Source: Acidimicrobiales bacterium (GTDB lineage Bacteria; Actinomycetota; Acidimicrobiia; Acidimicrobiales; Aldehydirespiratoraceae). From it: 64,000 bases of DNA. The notes beneath the pieces are model-generated. The model worked only from the letters and a program-made list of their open reading frames with translations. It did no database searches and was not told where the DNA came from. The stretch covers positions 4,358,263-4,422,262 of the forward strand of contig JAWPML010000001.1 of NCBI GenBank assembly GCA_033344915.1, in the 5' to 3' direction. Both the position numbers and the translations under genes were made by a program. This document shows, one piece after another, positions 26,402-34,645 of this stretch (its first letter is position 1; each line of letters begins with the position of its first letter).

Positions 26402-27555
26402 TGGATCTCCGACTCGACGCCGACGACCTGAACACCTGTGTGCAGTGCGGGCTCTGCCTGCCCCACTGTCCGACGTTTCGCGTCACCGGCGACGAGACCC
26501 GCTCACCGCGGGGCCGGATCCAGCTCATGCGCGAGGTGCAGGAGGGTGCACCCGTCACCCTCGAGGTGCGCGAGTCGTTCGACACCTGCGTGCAGTGCCG
26601 TGCGTGCGAGCCGGCCTGCCCGAGCAGCGTGCCCTACGGCCATCTGATGGAGCGGACGCGCGAGACGCTGACCGCCGAGGGTGAGGGCACGCCGTGGTGG
26701 CAGCGGCTGGCGTTCCGGCCCCTCGCGATGCCGCGGCTGCTGAGGGTCGGCAGCTCGCTGCTCGCGATCGCGGCGCGGGCCCGGCTCGTCCCGAAGCGCT
26801 TCGGGGTGCCCCGGGATCTGCCGGTGCGTCGGGCGCCCCACACCACCTCGGGGTCGGACGTCTACCTGTTCACCGGCTGCGTGATGGACGCGTGGCAGCG
26901 AGACGTCCACCAGGCCGGCCAGCGGGTGATCGAGGCTGCCGGCTTCGGGGTCACGCCGACGGGCGACGCGGCGCCGTGCTGTGGCGCGCTCCAGGCCCAC
27001 GCGGGCATCACCGACCAGACCCGTGCGCTCGCCGAGCAGATGATGCGGGCGCTGAGCGACGACGACCGCCCGATCCTCGTCGACTCCGCCGGGTGCGGTG
27101 CCGCGATGAAGGACTACGGCCACCTGCTCGGCACGCCCGAGGCGGCGGCCTTCGCCGCCCGGGTGTTCGACATCCAGGAATGGCTCGCCCGCCACGTCGA
27201 CCGTCTTCCGTCGGTGCCGCCGCTGGACGTGCGCGTCGCCGTGCAGGACCCGTGCCATCTCCGCCACGTGCAGCGGGTCCATGCGGCCACCCGCACCGTG
27301 CTCGCGCCGTTCGTACGGGACCTCGTCGAGCTCGACGACGACGGGCTGTGTTGCGGCGCCGGCGGCGCCTACTCGGTGCTCCAACCCGACCTCGCCGGTG
27401 ACATCCGGGACCGCAAGGTCGCGGCGATCGACCGGGCGACGCCCGACGTCGTGGCCAGCGCGAACCCGGGCTGCTCGATGCACCTCGCGGCCGCCGGCGT
27501 GCCGACCGAACACCCGATGACCCTCGTCGCCCGGGCCCTCGCTCAGCCGTCGTAG
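26401..27555 (+). CDS. glcF: Glycolate oxidase iron-sulfur subunit GlcF
   Basis: This 384-residue protein has two N-terminal [4Fe-4S] ferredoxin motifs (CVQCGLCLPHCPT near residue 14 and CVQCRACEPACPS near 62) and two C-terminal CCG-type domains (CCGAL and CCGAGGAY with flanking Cys). Electrons from GlcD pass through these clusters to a quinone. The 3' end overlaps the convergent deacetylase gene by 13 bp. It completes the glcDEF operon. Confidence 0.88.
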   Translation: MDLRLDADDLNTCVQCGLCLPHCPTFRVTGDETRSPRGRIQLMREVQEGAPVTLEVRESFDTCVQCRACEPACPSSVPYGHLMERTRETLTAEGEGTPWWQRLAFRPLAMPRLLRVGSSLLAIAARARLVPKRFGVPRDLPVRRAPHTTSGSDVYLFTGCVMDAWQRDVHQAGQRVIEAAGFGVTPTGDAAPCCGALQAHAGITDQTRALAEQMMRALSDDDRPILVDSAGCGAAMKDYGHLLGTPEAAAFAARVFDIQEWLARHVDRLPSVPPLDVRVAVQDPCHLRHVQRVHAATRTVLAPFVRDLVELDDDGLCCGAGGAYSVLQPDLAGDIRDRKVAAIDRATPDVVASANPGCSMHLAAAGVPTEHPMTLVARALAQPS

Positions 27556-28571
27556 GCGGTGAGCACGCGACGGATGTTGTCGCCGAGTTCGTCGGTCGCG
27601 TAGCCCCCCTCCATCACGAACACGGTCGGCGTGGCGAGGTCGCGTAAGCGGGCGCCGAGTCGGTCGAAGTCGTCGGCCGTGAGCCGGAAGCGGCTGATCG
27701 GGTCGCGGATGAAGGTATCCACCCCGAGCGACACCACGTTGGCGGTGACGCCGTGTCCGTCCAGCCAGCCGAGCGCGTGATCGAGCGCCGTGAACCATGT
27801 GTCGGCGTCGGTGTCGTGCGGGAGGGGCAGATTCTTCGTGAAGCCCTCGCCGGGGCCGTCGCCGGTCTCGTCGGCGTGACCGAGGAAGTACGGGAACTCG
27901 ACCAGCGGATCGGCGTGGATCGAAGCGAAGGCCACGTCGTCGCGGCGCCAGAAGATGTCCTGGGTGCCGTTGCCGTGGTGGTAATCGACGTCGAGCACGC
28001 CGACCCGGTCGTGGCCGCCGTCGCGGAGCCGCTGAGCGGCGATCGCCGCGTTGTTGAGGTAGCAGTAGCCGCCGAACTGGTCGCGAGAGGCGTGGTGGCC
28101 CGGCGGGCGGCAGCGGGCGAAGGCCGCTGCGGCACCGTCGAGCACGAGGTCGGCGGCGGTCTGGGCTGTGGCCGCGCTCGCCTCCACCGCCGGCCAGGTA
28201 CCGGCCGTGATCGAGCAGTCGGCGGCGAAGGAGTACCAACCGAGCTGCGCCTCGATGGCGTCGGGCCGCCCGCCGGCCATCCGCCGGACGGGCCAGGCGT
28301 ATGCCATCGCCGACGTCGCGTCGTGTCCGGCGGCCTCCCACCTGGTCCATGCGTTCTCGAGGAACGCGACGTAGTCGGGCGCGTGGATGCGCTCGACGAG
28401 CGCCTGATCGAGTGCATGCGGCTCGATCGTCGGGAAGCCGGCTTCGTCCAGCGCGGCGTCGACGATGTCGGCCCGACCGGGGTGTTCCCAGGACGGGATC
28501 AGCTCGGTGTCGTCGAGCTCGAGGCAGTGGTGGGACCGGTGAGCATCGGAACGAACGACGGTGAATGGCAC
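27543..28571 (-). CDS. Histone-deacetylase-like (acetylpolyamine) amidohydrolase
   Basis: This 342-residue arginase-fold hydrolase has the HDAC catalytic segments RPPGHHA, GGYCYLNNAAIA, DVDYHHGNGTQ with the Zn ligands Asp/His, a second Zn Asp in the LGVDTF region and the closing MEGGYA. Bacterial members deacetylate polyamines, acetoin-related proteins or lysine residues. The substrate loop cannot identify the substrate. It is convergent with glcF and 18 bp upstream of the GH3 glycosidase stop on the same strand. Confidence 0.85.
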   Translation of the reverse strand: MPFTVVRSDAHRSHHCLELDDTELIPSWEHPGRADIVDAALDEAGFPTIEPHALDQALVERIHAPDYVAFLENAWTRWEAAGHDATSAMAYAWPVRRMAGGRPDAIEAQLGWYSFAADCSITAGTWPAVEASAATAQTAADLVLDGAAAAFARCRPPGHHASRDQFGGYCYLNNAAIAAQRLRDGGHDRVGVLDVDYHHGNGTQDIFWRRDDVAFASIHADPLVEFPYFLGHADETGDGPGEGFTKNLPLPHDTDADTWFTALDHALGWLDGHGVTANVVSLGVDTFIRDPISRFRLTADDFDRLGARLRDLATPTVFVMEGGYATDELGDNIRRVLTAYDG

Positions 28572-28589
28572 GGGGAATGCTGACCCTGT

Positions 28590-30932
28590 CTAGGCGATGG
28601 TGCTTGTCGTCGCGACGATGGAATCTCGTCGGTACTCGGTGATCTCGCCGCCGATCTCGACCTGCGCGGTGCGGGCATCGGGGTCCATGGACGATCGACC
28701 GACATGGATGGTGAACGTGCCGGGCTCGGTCGCGAGCCGCAGGTCGAGCCCGTGGAACGCGAGTCGGCTCGCGTCGACGGTGAACGTGACGGTGCGGGTT
28801 TCGGCGGCCGGGATCGAGACCCGGCGGAACCCGACCAGTTCGCGGATCGGCCGGGCCACCGAGGCGACGTCGTCGGTGATGGAGAGCTGCACGACCTCGT
28901 CGCCGTCGCGGTCGCCCGAGTTGGTGACATCGACCGCGACCGTGGTGGGCGAGGTGGTGGAGCCCGCATCGATGCGGAGCTCGCTGTAGTCGAAGGTCGT
29001 GTAGGACAGGCCGTGGCCGAACCAGAAGCGGGCCTGCACGTCGCTGTCGACATAGTTGGCGTAGAACTCCGCCCGATCCCCGCGCCGGCGGCTGTCCGGA
29101 TGCAACGGGATCTGGCCGACGTTCTTGGGCATCGTGACCGGCAGTCGTCCCGCAGGGTTGACCGCACCGGTGAGCACGTCGGCGATCGCCGCGCCGCCCT
29201 CCTCGCCCGGGAGAATCGACCAGAGCGCGGCATTGGTGTTCTCGACCTCGGCATCGAGGGTGTGGACCCGTCCGCTCACGACCACCACGACGGTCGGCGT
29301 GCCGGTGGCGGCGACGGCGGCCACGAGCTCGGACTGCACGCCGGGAAGATCGAGGCTCGTGGCGTCGCGGGCCTCGCCGACCGTCGCGTCGGGGATCAGA
29401 CCCGAGCGGGCACCGACGAACACGATCGCGACCTCGGCCGCCTCGGCGGCCGCGACGGCGTCGTCGAAGCCGGACCGGTCGTCGCCCGTGTCGGCGCCGC
29501 CCGGGGCGAAGGTGATCTCGGTCGTCGGCAGCGCCTCGCGCAGCCCGGCGAGTGGTGTCACGTGGGGTGTGTAGTACGGGCCGGGCTCGAAGGCGCCCCC
29601 CGATTCCGGCAGCTGATCGACGTGCTCGTCGACGCCGGCCCGCTTGAAGATGATCTCGAGATGGGCCGGGTAGTGGTAGTCGCCCTGGAGGAGACGGGGG
29701 TCATCTGCGTGGGGGCCGATGACGGCCAGCGAGGATGGCGACTGGAGCGGCAGCACGCCGTCGTTGGTCAGCAGCACGACGCTCTCGGCGGCGGCGGTGC
29801 GGGCCAGCGCCCGCTGGTCGGGCGTGTCGAAGACGGCCAGTGCGGCGTCGGCATCCACGTAGGGGTTCTCGAACAGCCCGAGTTGGATCTTCTGGGCGAG
29901 GACCCTCTCGCAGGACACGTCCACGAGGGCCTCGTCGATCTGCCCGGCAGCGATCGCGTCGGGGATGAACTGGTAGCAGTCCAGCGACGGCAACTCGATG
30001 TCGAGTCCGGCCCGCAGCGACTGCACGCCGGACTCCTGCGGACCGGTCGACGTGTGATGGGCCTGATGCAGCTGCATGACGGCGAAGTAGTCGGCCACGA
30101 CCGTGCCGTCGAAGCCGAGCTCACCGCGAAGGAGGTCGGTCAGGACAGCACGGCTCGCCGCGACGGGTTCGCCGTCGATGGACGAGTAGCTGTTCATGAT
30201 CGACGCGAGACCTGCCTCGCGGATCGCGGCGGCGAACGGCTCGGCGTAGACCTCGCGGAGTTCGCGGTAGCCGAGCTGGACCGGTGCCTGGTTGCGACCC
30301 CCCTGCGACAGCGCGTAGCCGAGGAAGTGCTTGCCCGTGCAGACGACGCCGTTGGTGAGATCGTCGGTCCGCATGCCGGCCACGTAGGCGACCCCCATGC
30401 GGGCACACAGTTCGGGCGACTCGCCGTAGGTCTCCTCGACCCGACCCCAGCGCGGGTCGCGGGCGACGTCGAGCACGGGCGAGAGATTGTGGCGGGCGCC
30501 GACGGCGAGCATCTGCACGCGGATGACGTCGGCGACCTGGCGCATGAGCTCCGGGTTCCAGGTGGCGGCGAGGCCGAGGCCCTGCGGGAAGACGGTGGCG
30601 CCGCGGGACAGGAAGCCACCGCACCCTTCTTCGTGGATGACGGTCGGAATGCCGAGGCGAGTCCGTTCGACGAGCACCCGCTGGATGTCGTTCCCGAGCT
30701 TGGCGGACTGATTCGCGAGCAGGCCGGTCGAGGCGCCGATGCGGGTGACATGGCCGATGCCGTTCTTCAGCGCTTCGGCCACGGCGTCCTCGTCGAGGGT
30801 CTCCTCCTTCACCAGCGCGGTGAGCCAGATCGAGCCGAGCTGGGCGACCTTCTCGTCGAGCGTCATGCGCCCGAGGAGGTCGCTCACCCGCTCGCCGATC
30901 CCGGCGGTGGCGTCCTGGTAGAGATCGGTCAC
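28590..30932 (-). CDS. Glycoside hydrolase family 3 beta-glycosidase (I)
   Basis: This 780-residue three-domain GH3 enzyme lacks a signal peptide. Its TIM barrel has LSPVLDVARDPRWGRVEETYGE, the substrate pair KHFLGY, and the nucleophile Asp in GTVVADYFAV. The alpha/beta sandwich carries the acid/base candidate Glu in VGEARDATSLDLPG. A C-terminal fibronectin-like domain follows. The DPRWGR and ADYF pattern resembles xylosidase/glucosidase subgroups acting on plant or algal oligosaccharides. The start is a GTG with AAGGAG upstream. It is divergent from the second GH3 gene; both are probably cytoplasmic, so the sugars must be imported. Confidence 0.88.
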   Translation of the reverse strand: MTDLYQDATAGIGERVSDLLGRMTLDEKVAQLGSIWLTALVKEETLDEDAVAEALKNGIGHVTRIGASTGLLANQSAKLGNDIQRVLVERTRLGIPTVIHEEGCGGFLSRGATVFPQGLGLAATWNPELMRQVADVIRVQMLAVGARHNLSPVLDVARDPRWGRVEETYGESPELCARMGVAYVAGMRTDDLTNGVVCTGKHFLGYALSQGGRNQAPVQLGYRELREVYAEPFAAAIREAGLASIMNSYSSIDGEPVAASRAVLTDLLRGELGFDGTVVADYFAVMQLHQAHHTSTGPQESGVQSLRAGLDIELPSLDCYQFIPDAIAAGQIDEALVDVSCERVLAQKIQLGLFENPYVDADAALAVFDTPDQRALARTAAAESVVLLTNDGVLPLQSPSSLAVIGPHADDPRLLQGDYHYPAHLEIIFKRAGVDEHVDQLPESGGAFEPGPYYTPHVTPLAGLREALPTTEITFAPGGADTGDDRSGFDDAVAAAEAAEVAIVFVGARSGLIPDATVGEARDATSLDLPGVQSELVAAVAATGTPTVVVVVSGRVHTLDAEVENTNAALWSILPGEEGGAAIADVLTGAVNPAGRLPVTMPKNVGQIPLHPDSRRRGDRAEFYANYVDSDVQARFWFGHGLSYTTFDYSELRIDAGSTTSPTTVAVDVTNSGDRDGDEVVQLSITDDVASVARPIRELVGFRRVSIPAAETRTVTFTVDASRLAFHGLDLRLATEPGTFTIHVGRSSMDPDARTAQVEIGGEITEYRRDSIVATTSTIA

Positions 30933-31066
30933 TTGCGGCTCCTTCGCTGCACACTGCGGCCCCGAACATACGGGGTACGACGCAGCGACGGCGATCTGCC
31001 ACGCTCTGGCGGGGCCGGCGCAGGACGGGCAGTGGGATAGGTTCGCCCGACGAAAAGGGGGAACGC
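30933..31066. promoter_or_regulatory. Divergent GH3 promoter region with a 16-bp palindrome
   Basis: The 134-bp gap holds both promoters. CCCCG-N6-CGGGG at 30960-30975 is a perfect-armed palindrome. A possible minus-strand -10 (TATGTT) overlaps it. LacI-type sugar regulators bind similar sites, but none is visible in the window. Confidence 0.35.
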
Positions 31067-33478
31067 ATGAACGCGACCGGTCAGCACGACGTGGAGGCTC
31101 TCGTCGGTCAGCTCACGTTGGAAGAGAAGTGCCGGATGGTTGTCGGGGAAGGCGCCTGGATCATCCCGGGCTGTGATCGGCTGGGCATTCCGGACTGGTG
31201 TGTGAGCGACGGGCCCGTCGGGGTGCGGGGGCGATCCCAGGGCCCCGGCATGGTGTTCCCGGGTCCGAGTGCGCTGGCCGCGACCTGGGACCCGGACCTC
31301 GTCCGATCCGTCGGCCGCGCGATCGGCGAGGAGTGCATCGATCGCAAGGTCGACATGCTCCTCGCGCCGACTGTGAACCTCCACCGCTCACCTCGCGGCG
31401 GCCGCCACTTCGAGTCGTACAGCGAGGACCCGGAGCTCAGCTCGCGGATCTGTGTCGGGTACATCGAGGGCGTGCAGTCGCACGGCGTCGGCGCCTGCGT
31501 GAAGCACTACATCGCCAACGACCAGGAGTTCGAGCGCCACACCATCGACGTGGACGTCGACGAGCGCAGCCTCCGCGAGATCTACATGCCGCCGTTCGAA
31601 GCGGCCGTGAAGGAGGCGAACGTCCAATCGGTCATGGGCGCCTACAACTTCGTCAACGGCGATCACGCGTGCGCCCACGAGGAACTGCTCATCGATGTGT
31701 TGAAGCGCGAATGGGGCTTCGACGGCTTCGTCGTGTCCGACTGGGGCGCAATCAAGGAGACGGTCGCGCCGGCGAAGTACGGGTTGGATCTCGAGATGCC
31801 CGGACCCGGGAAGTTCTGGGGCGAGGGACAGCTCCGGGCCGCCGTCGAGCGCGGCGACGTCGACGAGGCCGTGATCGACGACAAGGTTCGTCGGATCGTC
31901 GGTTTCCTCGCGTGGGCGGGCCGGCTCGGTACGGCGACGGACCACGAGGAAGCGTCGATCGAGCGCGACGAGCACCGCGCGATCGCTCGGCGGGCTGCTG
32001 CGTCGTCGATGGTGCTCGTGCGCAACGACGGAGGACTACCGCTGGCCGACACGTCCACGGTCGCCCTCATCGGCCCGGGCGGGGCGGAGACGGCGATTCT
32101 GGGGGGCGGGTCCGCGTCGCTCGTACCCCACCGGGCGTCGATGCTGGCGACGGCGCTGGCGGATCGAATCGGCGAGCGGTTGGTCGGCGTCGCCGAAGGC
32201 GTGGACATGCGCCGCCGGGCCGCGTCGGTCACCGCGGAGGAGACCGGCGATGACGGCGCGACGTTCGAGCTGTTCGACGGCATCGGCTTCGATGGTGAGG
32301 TCTTCGACACCGTGTCTCGCGGCACGCCGTTCAACATCTGGTTCGGCGACAGCTGGCCGAAGGGTCGCCAGGCGATGTCGGTGCGGGTCACCTTCCGCTA
32401 CACCGCATCGGCGAGCGGACGCCATCGGCTCTGCGCACTGGGCTTCGCCCACGCCGAACTGTTCGTCGACGACGAGTTCGTGTGCGACAACCGCGACGGA
32501 TTCAGCGCGGGGCTCGGACTCCACGGCGGCGACGGCTACCTCGATCTGGAAGCGGGCCGCACCTACGACGTCCGACTCGAACATCGTCCGCGCGAAATGG
32601 GGCAGTGGTTGTGCCTGGTCGACGTCGGCATCGAGCCGGCCGTGGACACGCGCGAAGCCGGCATCGCGGCCGCGGTGGAACTCGCGGCGCGAGCCGACAC
32701 CGCCGTCGTCGTCGTCGGCTCCACGTCCGAGTGGGAGTCCGAGGGCGGCGACCGCGAGTCGATCGACCTGCCCAACGGCCAGAACGAGCTCGTCGAGCGG
32801 GTGGTCGCCGCAAACCCGAACACGATCGTCGTCCTCAATTGCGGTGCCCCGATGAACCTGCCGTGGTTCGACGACGTGAAGGCCACGCTGCTCGCCTGGT
32901 ACCCGGGCCAGGAGGGCGGCGACGCGATCGCCGATGTACTGCTCGGCGACGCGGAGCCGAGCGGCCGGATGCCGACGACGTGGGCGATCGACGAGCGCGA
33001 CACGCCGTCGTTCCTCAACTATCCGGGCGAGGCCGGGACGGTCCGCTACGGCGAAGGCGTCTTCGTCGGCTACCGCGGCTTCGACGCGCGGGGCGTGACA
33101 CCGCGGATCCCGTTCGGTCATGGCGGCAGCTACACGAGTTTCGACTGGGGTCCGCCGACCGTGGCGGGTTCCGGCACCGAGCTGACCGTCGAGGTGCCTG
33201 TGACCAACACCGGCGAGCGCGCCGGCGCCGAGGTCGTGCAGGTCTATGTCGCGGCCGACGAGCATCTCGTGCCGCGGCCGGAGAAGGAGCTGGCGGGGTT
33301 CGCCAAGGCGGAGCTCGGGCCGGGGGAGTCGGGCGTCGCCCGGGTCACGCTGCGGGAGCGGGCCTTCTCTCGGTGGGATCTCGCATCGTCGGCCTGGGTG
33401 GTCGACCCCGGTCGGTACCGGCTCCTGGTCGGCGCGTCCGCGGGCGACATCCGCGCGACGGTCTCGGTCGAGCTCTGA
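31067..33478 (+). CDS. Glycoside hydrolase family 3 beta-glucosidase (II) with PA14-like insert
   Basis: This 803-residue GH3 enzyme starts at an ATG after AGGGGGA. The barrel contains APTVNLHRSPRGGRHFESYSED, KHYIANDQE and the nucleophile Asp in GFVVSDWGA. An inserted PA14-like beta domain (about residues 405-530) separates the two halves of the sandwich domain, whose EWESEGGDRESIDLP bears the acid/base Glu. A fibronectin-like domain ends the protein. This architecture is that of beta-glucosidases in which PA14 shapes the active site. No signal peptide is present. It is divergent from GH3 (I), suggesting joint induction by one oligosaccharide. Confidence 0.88.
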   Translation: MNATGQHDVEALVGQLTLEEKCRMVVGEGAWIIPGCDRLGIPDWCVSDGPVGVRGRSQGPGMVFPGPSALAATWDPDLVRSVGRAIGEECIDRKVDMLLAPTVNLHRSPRGGRHFESYSEDPELSSRICVGYIEGVQSHGVGACVKHYIANDQEFERHTIDVDVDERSLREIYMPPFEAAVKEANVQSVMGAYNFVNGDHACAHEELLIDVLKREWGFDGFVVSDWGAIKETVAPAKYGLDLEMPGPGKFWGEGQLRAAVERGDVDEAVIDDKVRRIVGFLAWAGRLGTATDHEEASIERDEHRAIARRAAASSMVLVRNDGGLPLADTSTVALIGPGGAETAILGGGSASLVPHRASMLATALADRIGERLVGVAEGVDMRRRAASVTAEETGDDGATFELFDGIGFDGEVFDTVSRGTPFNIWFGDSWPKGRQAMSVRVTFRYTASASGRHRLCALGFAHAELFVDDEFVCDNRDGFSAGLGLHGGDGYLDLEAGRTYDVRLEHRPREMGQWLCLVDVGIEPAVDTREAGIAAAVELAARADTAVVVVGSTSEWESEGGDRESIDLPNGQNELVERVVAANPNTIVVLNCGAPMNLPWFDDVKATLLAWYPGQEGGDAIADVLLGDAEPSGRMPTTWAIDERDTPSFLNYPGEAGTVRYGEGVFVGYRGFDARGVTPRIPFGHGGSYTSFDWGPPTVAGSGTELTVEVPVTNTGERAGAEVVQVYVAADEHLVPRPEKELAGFAKAELGPGESGVARVTLRERAFSRWDLASSAWVVDPGRYRLLVGASAGDIRATVSVEL

Positions 33479-33482
33479 GGGG

Positions 33483-34148
33483 TCAGGTCGCGGCCGCGAG
33501 CCACAGGAGCACGGCCTTCACCCGGCGGTGCACGGCCGGCTCCTCGCTCAGTTGCAGCTTCGAGAAGATGGCGTTGATGTGCTTCGCGACCGCCCCCTCG
33601 CTCAGGACGAGCCGCGCCGCGATGGACGCGTTGTTGTCGCCCTCGGCGATGAGGCTCAGGACCTCCCGTTCACGCGGTGACAGCTCGTCGATCGCGGACG
33701 GCGCGGACTGGCGGCTCGCGACCAGGACCGACACGACCGCCGGGTCGATCGACGACCCACCAGCGGCGACGGCCCGCAGGGCTCGCTCGACCTCGGCGAG
33801 GTCCGACACGTTCTCCTTGAGGAGATAGCCAACGCCCTCCGATCCGCCTTCGAGCACGGAGAGGACGTACTCGGGCTCCGCGTGCTGGCTCAGCACCACG
33901 ACCCCGGTCGTCGGGTGGTCCTGGCGGATTCGGCGGGCGGCCTGAATGCCCTCGTCGGTCTGGCTCGGCGGCATCCGCACGTCGGTGATGACGACGTCCG
34001 GACGTTGCTCGTCGACGACCTCGAGGAGCTCCGACAGGTTGCCCGCCTGGCCGACGAGCTCGATGTCGTCGAGCGCGTCGATGACCGCGACGATGCCGGC
34101 TCGGACGAGGAGATCGTCGTCGGCGACGACGGCGCGCAGCGAAGGCAT
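33483..34148 (-). CDS. NarL/FixJ-type response regulator (REC-LuxR)
   Basis: This 221-residue two-domain regulator has a receiver domain with the acidic pair ADDD, the phospho-acceptor Asp in VVITDVRMPP (about residue 55) and the conserved Lys in YLLKEN. A LuxR-type helix-turn-helix follows (ELSPREREVLSLIAEGDNNA and VLSEGAVAKHINAIF). Phosphorylation would trigger dimer binding. It is 9 bp downstream of a receiver-only protein in the same direction. No histidine kinase gene is near, so its partner must be elsewhere. Confidence 0.9.
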   Translation of the reverse strand: MPSLRAVVADDDLLVRAGIVAVIDALDDIELVGQAGNLSELLEVVDEQRPDVVITDVRMPPSQTDEGIQAARRIRQDHPTTGVVVLSQHAEPEYVLSVLEGGSEGVGYLLKENVSDLAEVERALRAVAAGGSSIDPAVVSVLVASRQSAPSAIDELSPREREVLSLIAEGDNNASIAARLVLSEGAVAKHINAIFSKLQLSEEPAVHRRVKAVLLWLAAAT

Positions 34149-34157
34149 CGCCTTCTC

Positions 34158-34565
34158 CTAGCGCCTGCGATCGGGACCGACAACCCCGGTCCACGCCTCG
34201 CGAAGCGAATCCGTGGACAACTCGGCTTTCGGGAGAAAGGCGTGCAGCGGCGGGCGGAGGGCGCCGTCCGGCAGCGCATCGCGGTCGGCGGTCGACATGA
34301 GTACGAGCACGGCGTCGGTGCCGCCGGCCGCGAGCGCACGGGCCGTCTCCAGCCCGTCGCAACCCGGCATGTGCAGGTCGATGAGGATCAGGTCCGGGTC
34401 CGGGCCGTCGTCCGCGCCGATCAGCTCGATCGCGGTCTCGCCGTCCGGAGCGGCCCCCACGTCGCGAAATCCCTCACAGGCGGCGACCACCAGCGCGACG
34501 CTCGCGAGCACGTGGGGATGGTCGTCGATGGCGAAGACCCGGATCTCGTCGGTGGCGGGGGACAT
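34158..34565 (-). CDS. Receiver-only response regulator
   Basis: This 135-residue stand-alone receiver domain carries AIDDHPHVL, phospho-acceptor Asp in LILIDLHMPG, a Ser/Thr in LVLMST and the conserved Lys in FLPKAE. No output domain follows. Such CheY-like proteins act as phosphate relays or by protein contact. It is the first gene of a pair with the REC-LuxR regulator, which suggests competition for or relay from the same kinase. Phosphorylation capability looks intact. Confidence 0.85.
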   Translation of the reverse strand: MSPATDEIRVFAIDDHPHVLASVALVVAACEGFRDVGAAPDGETAIELIGADDGPDPDLILIDLHMPGCDGLETARALAAGGTDAVLVLMSTADRDALPDGALRPPLHAFLPKAELSTDSLREAWTGVVGPDRRR

Positions 34566-34621
34566 ACCCTCAGGGTCGCGCCCGGGCGAGCCACGGGGCC
34601 AGGGTGCAACCGGGTGTCCGC

Positions 34622-34641
34622 GGGTGGTGCTGACACCACCC
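34622..34641. terminator. Perfect 8-bp hairpin after sulfatase-like gene
   Basis: GGGTGGTG and CACCACCC pair around a CTGA tetraloop, 4 bp beyond the stop codon of the sulfatase-like gene (minus strand). No U-run follows. It probably terminates that transcript before the response-regulator genes. Confidence 0.55.
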
Positions 34642-34645
34642 TCGA

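Noticed and set aside
28704-31040. Long plus-strand reading frame (778 codons)
   Set aside because: It is antisense to the GH3 gene, has a composition without domains, and no ribosome site; a GC-rich shadow.
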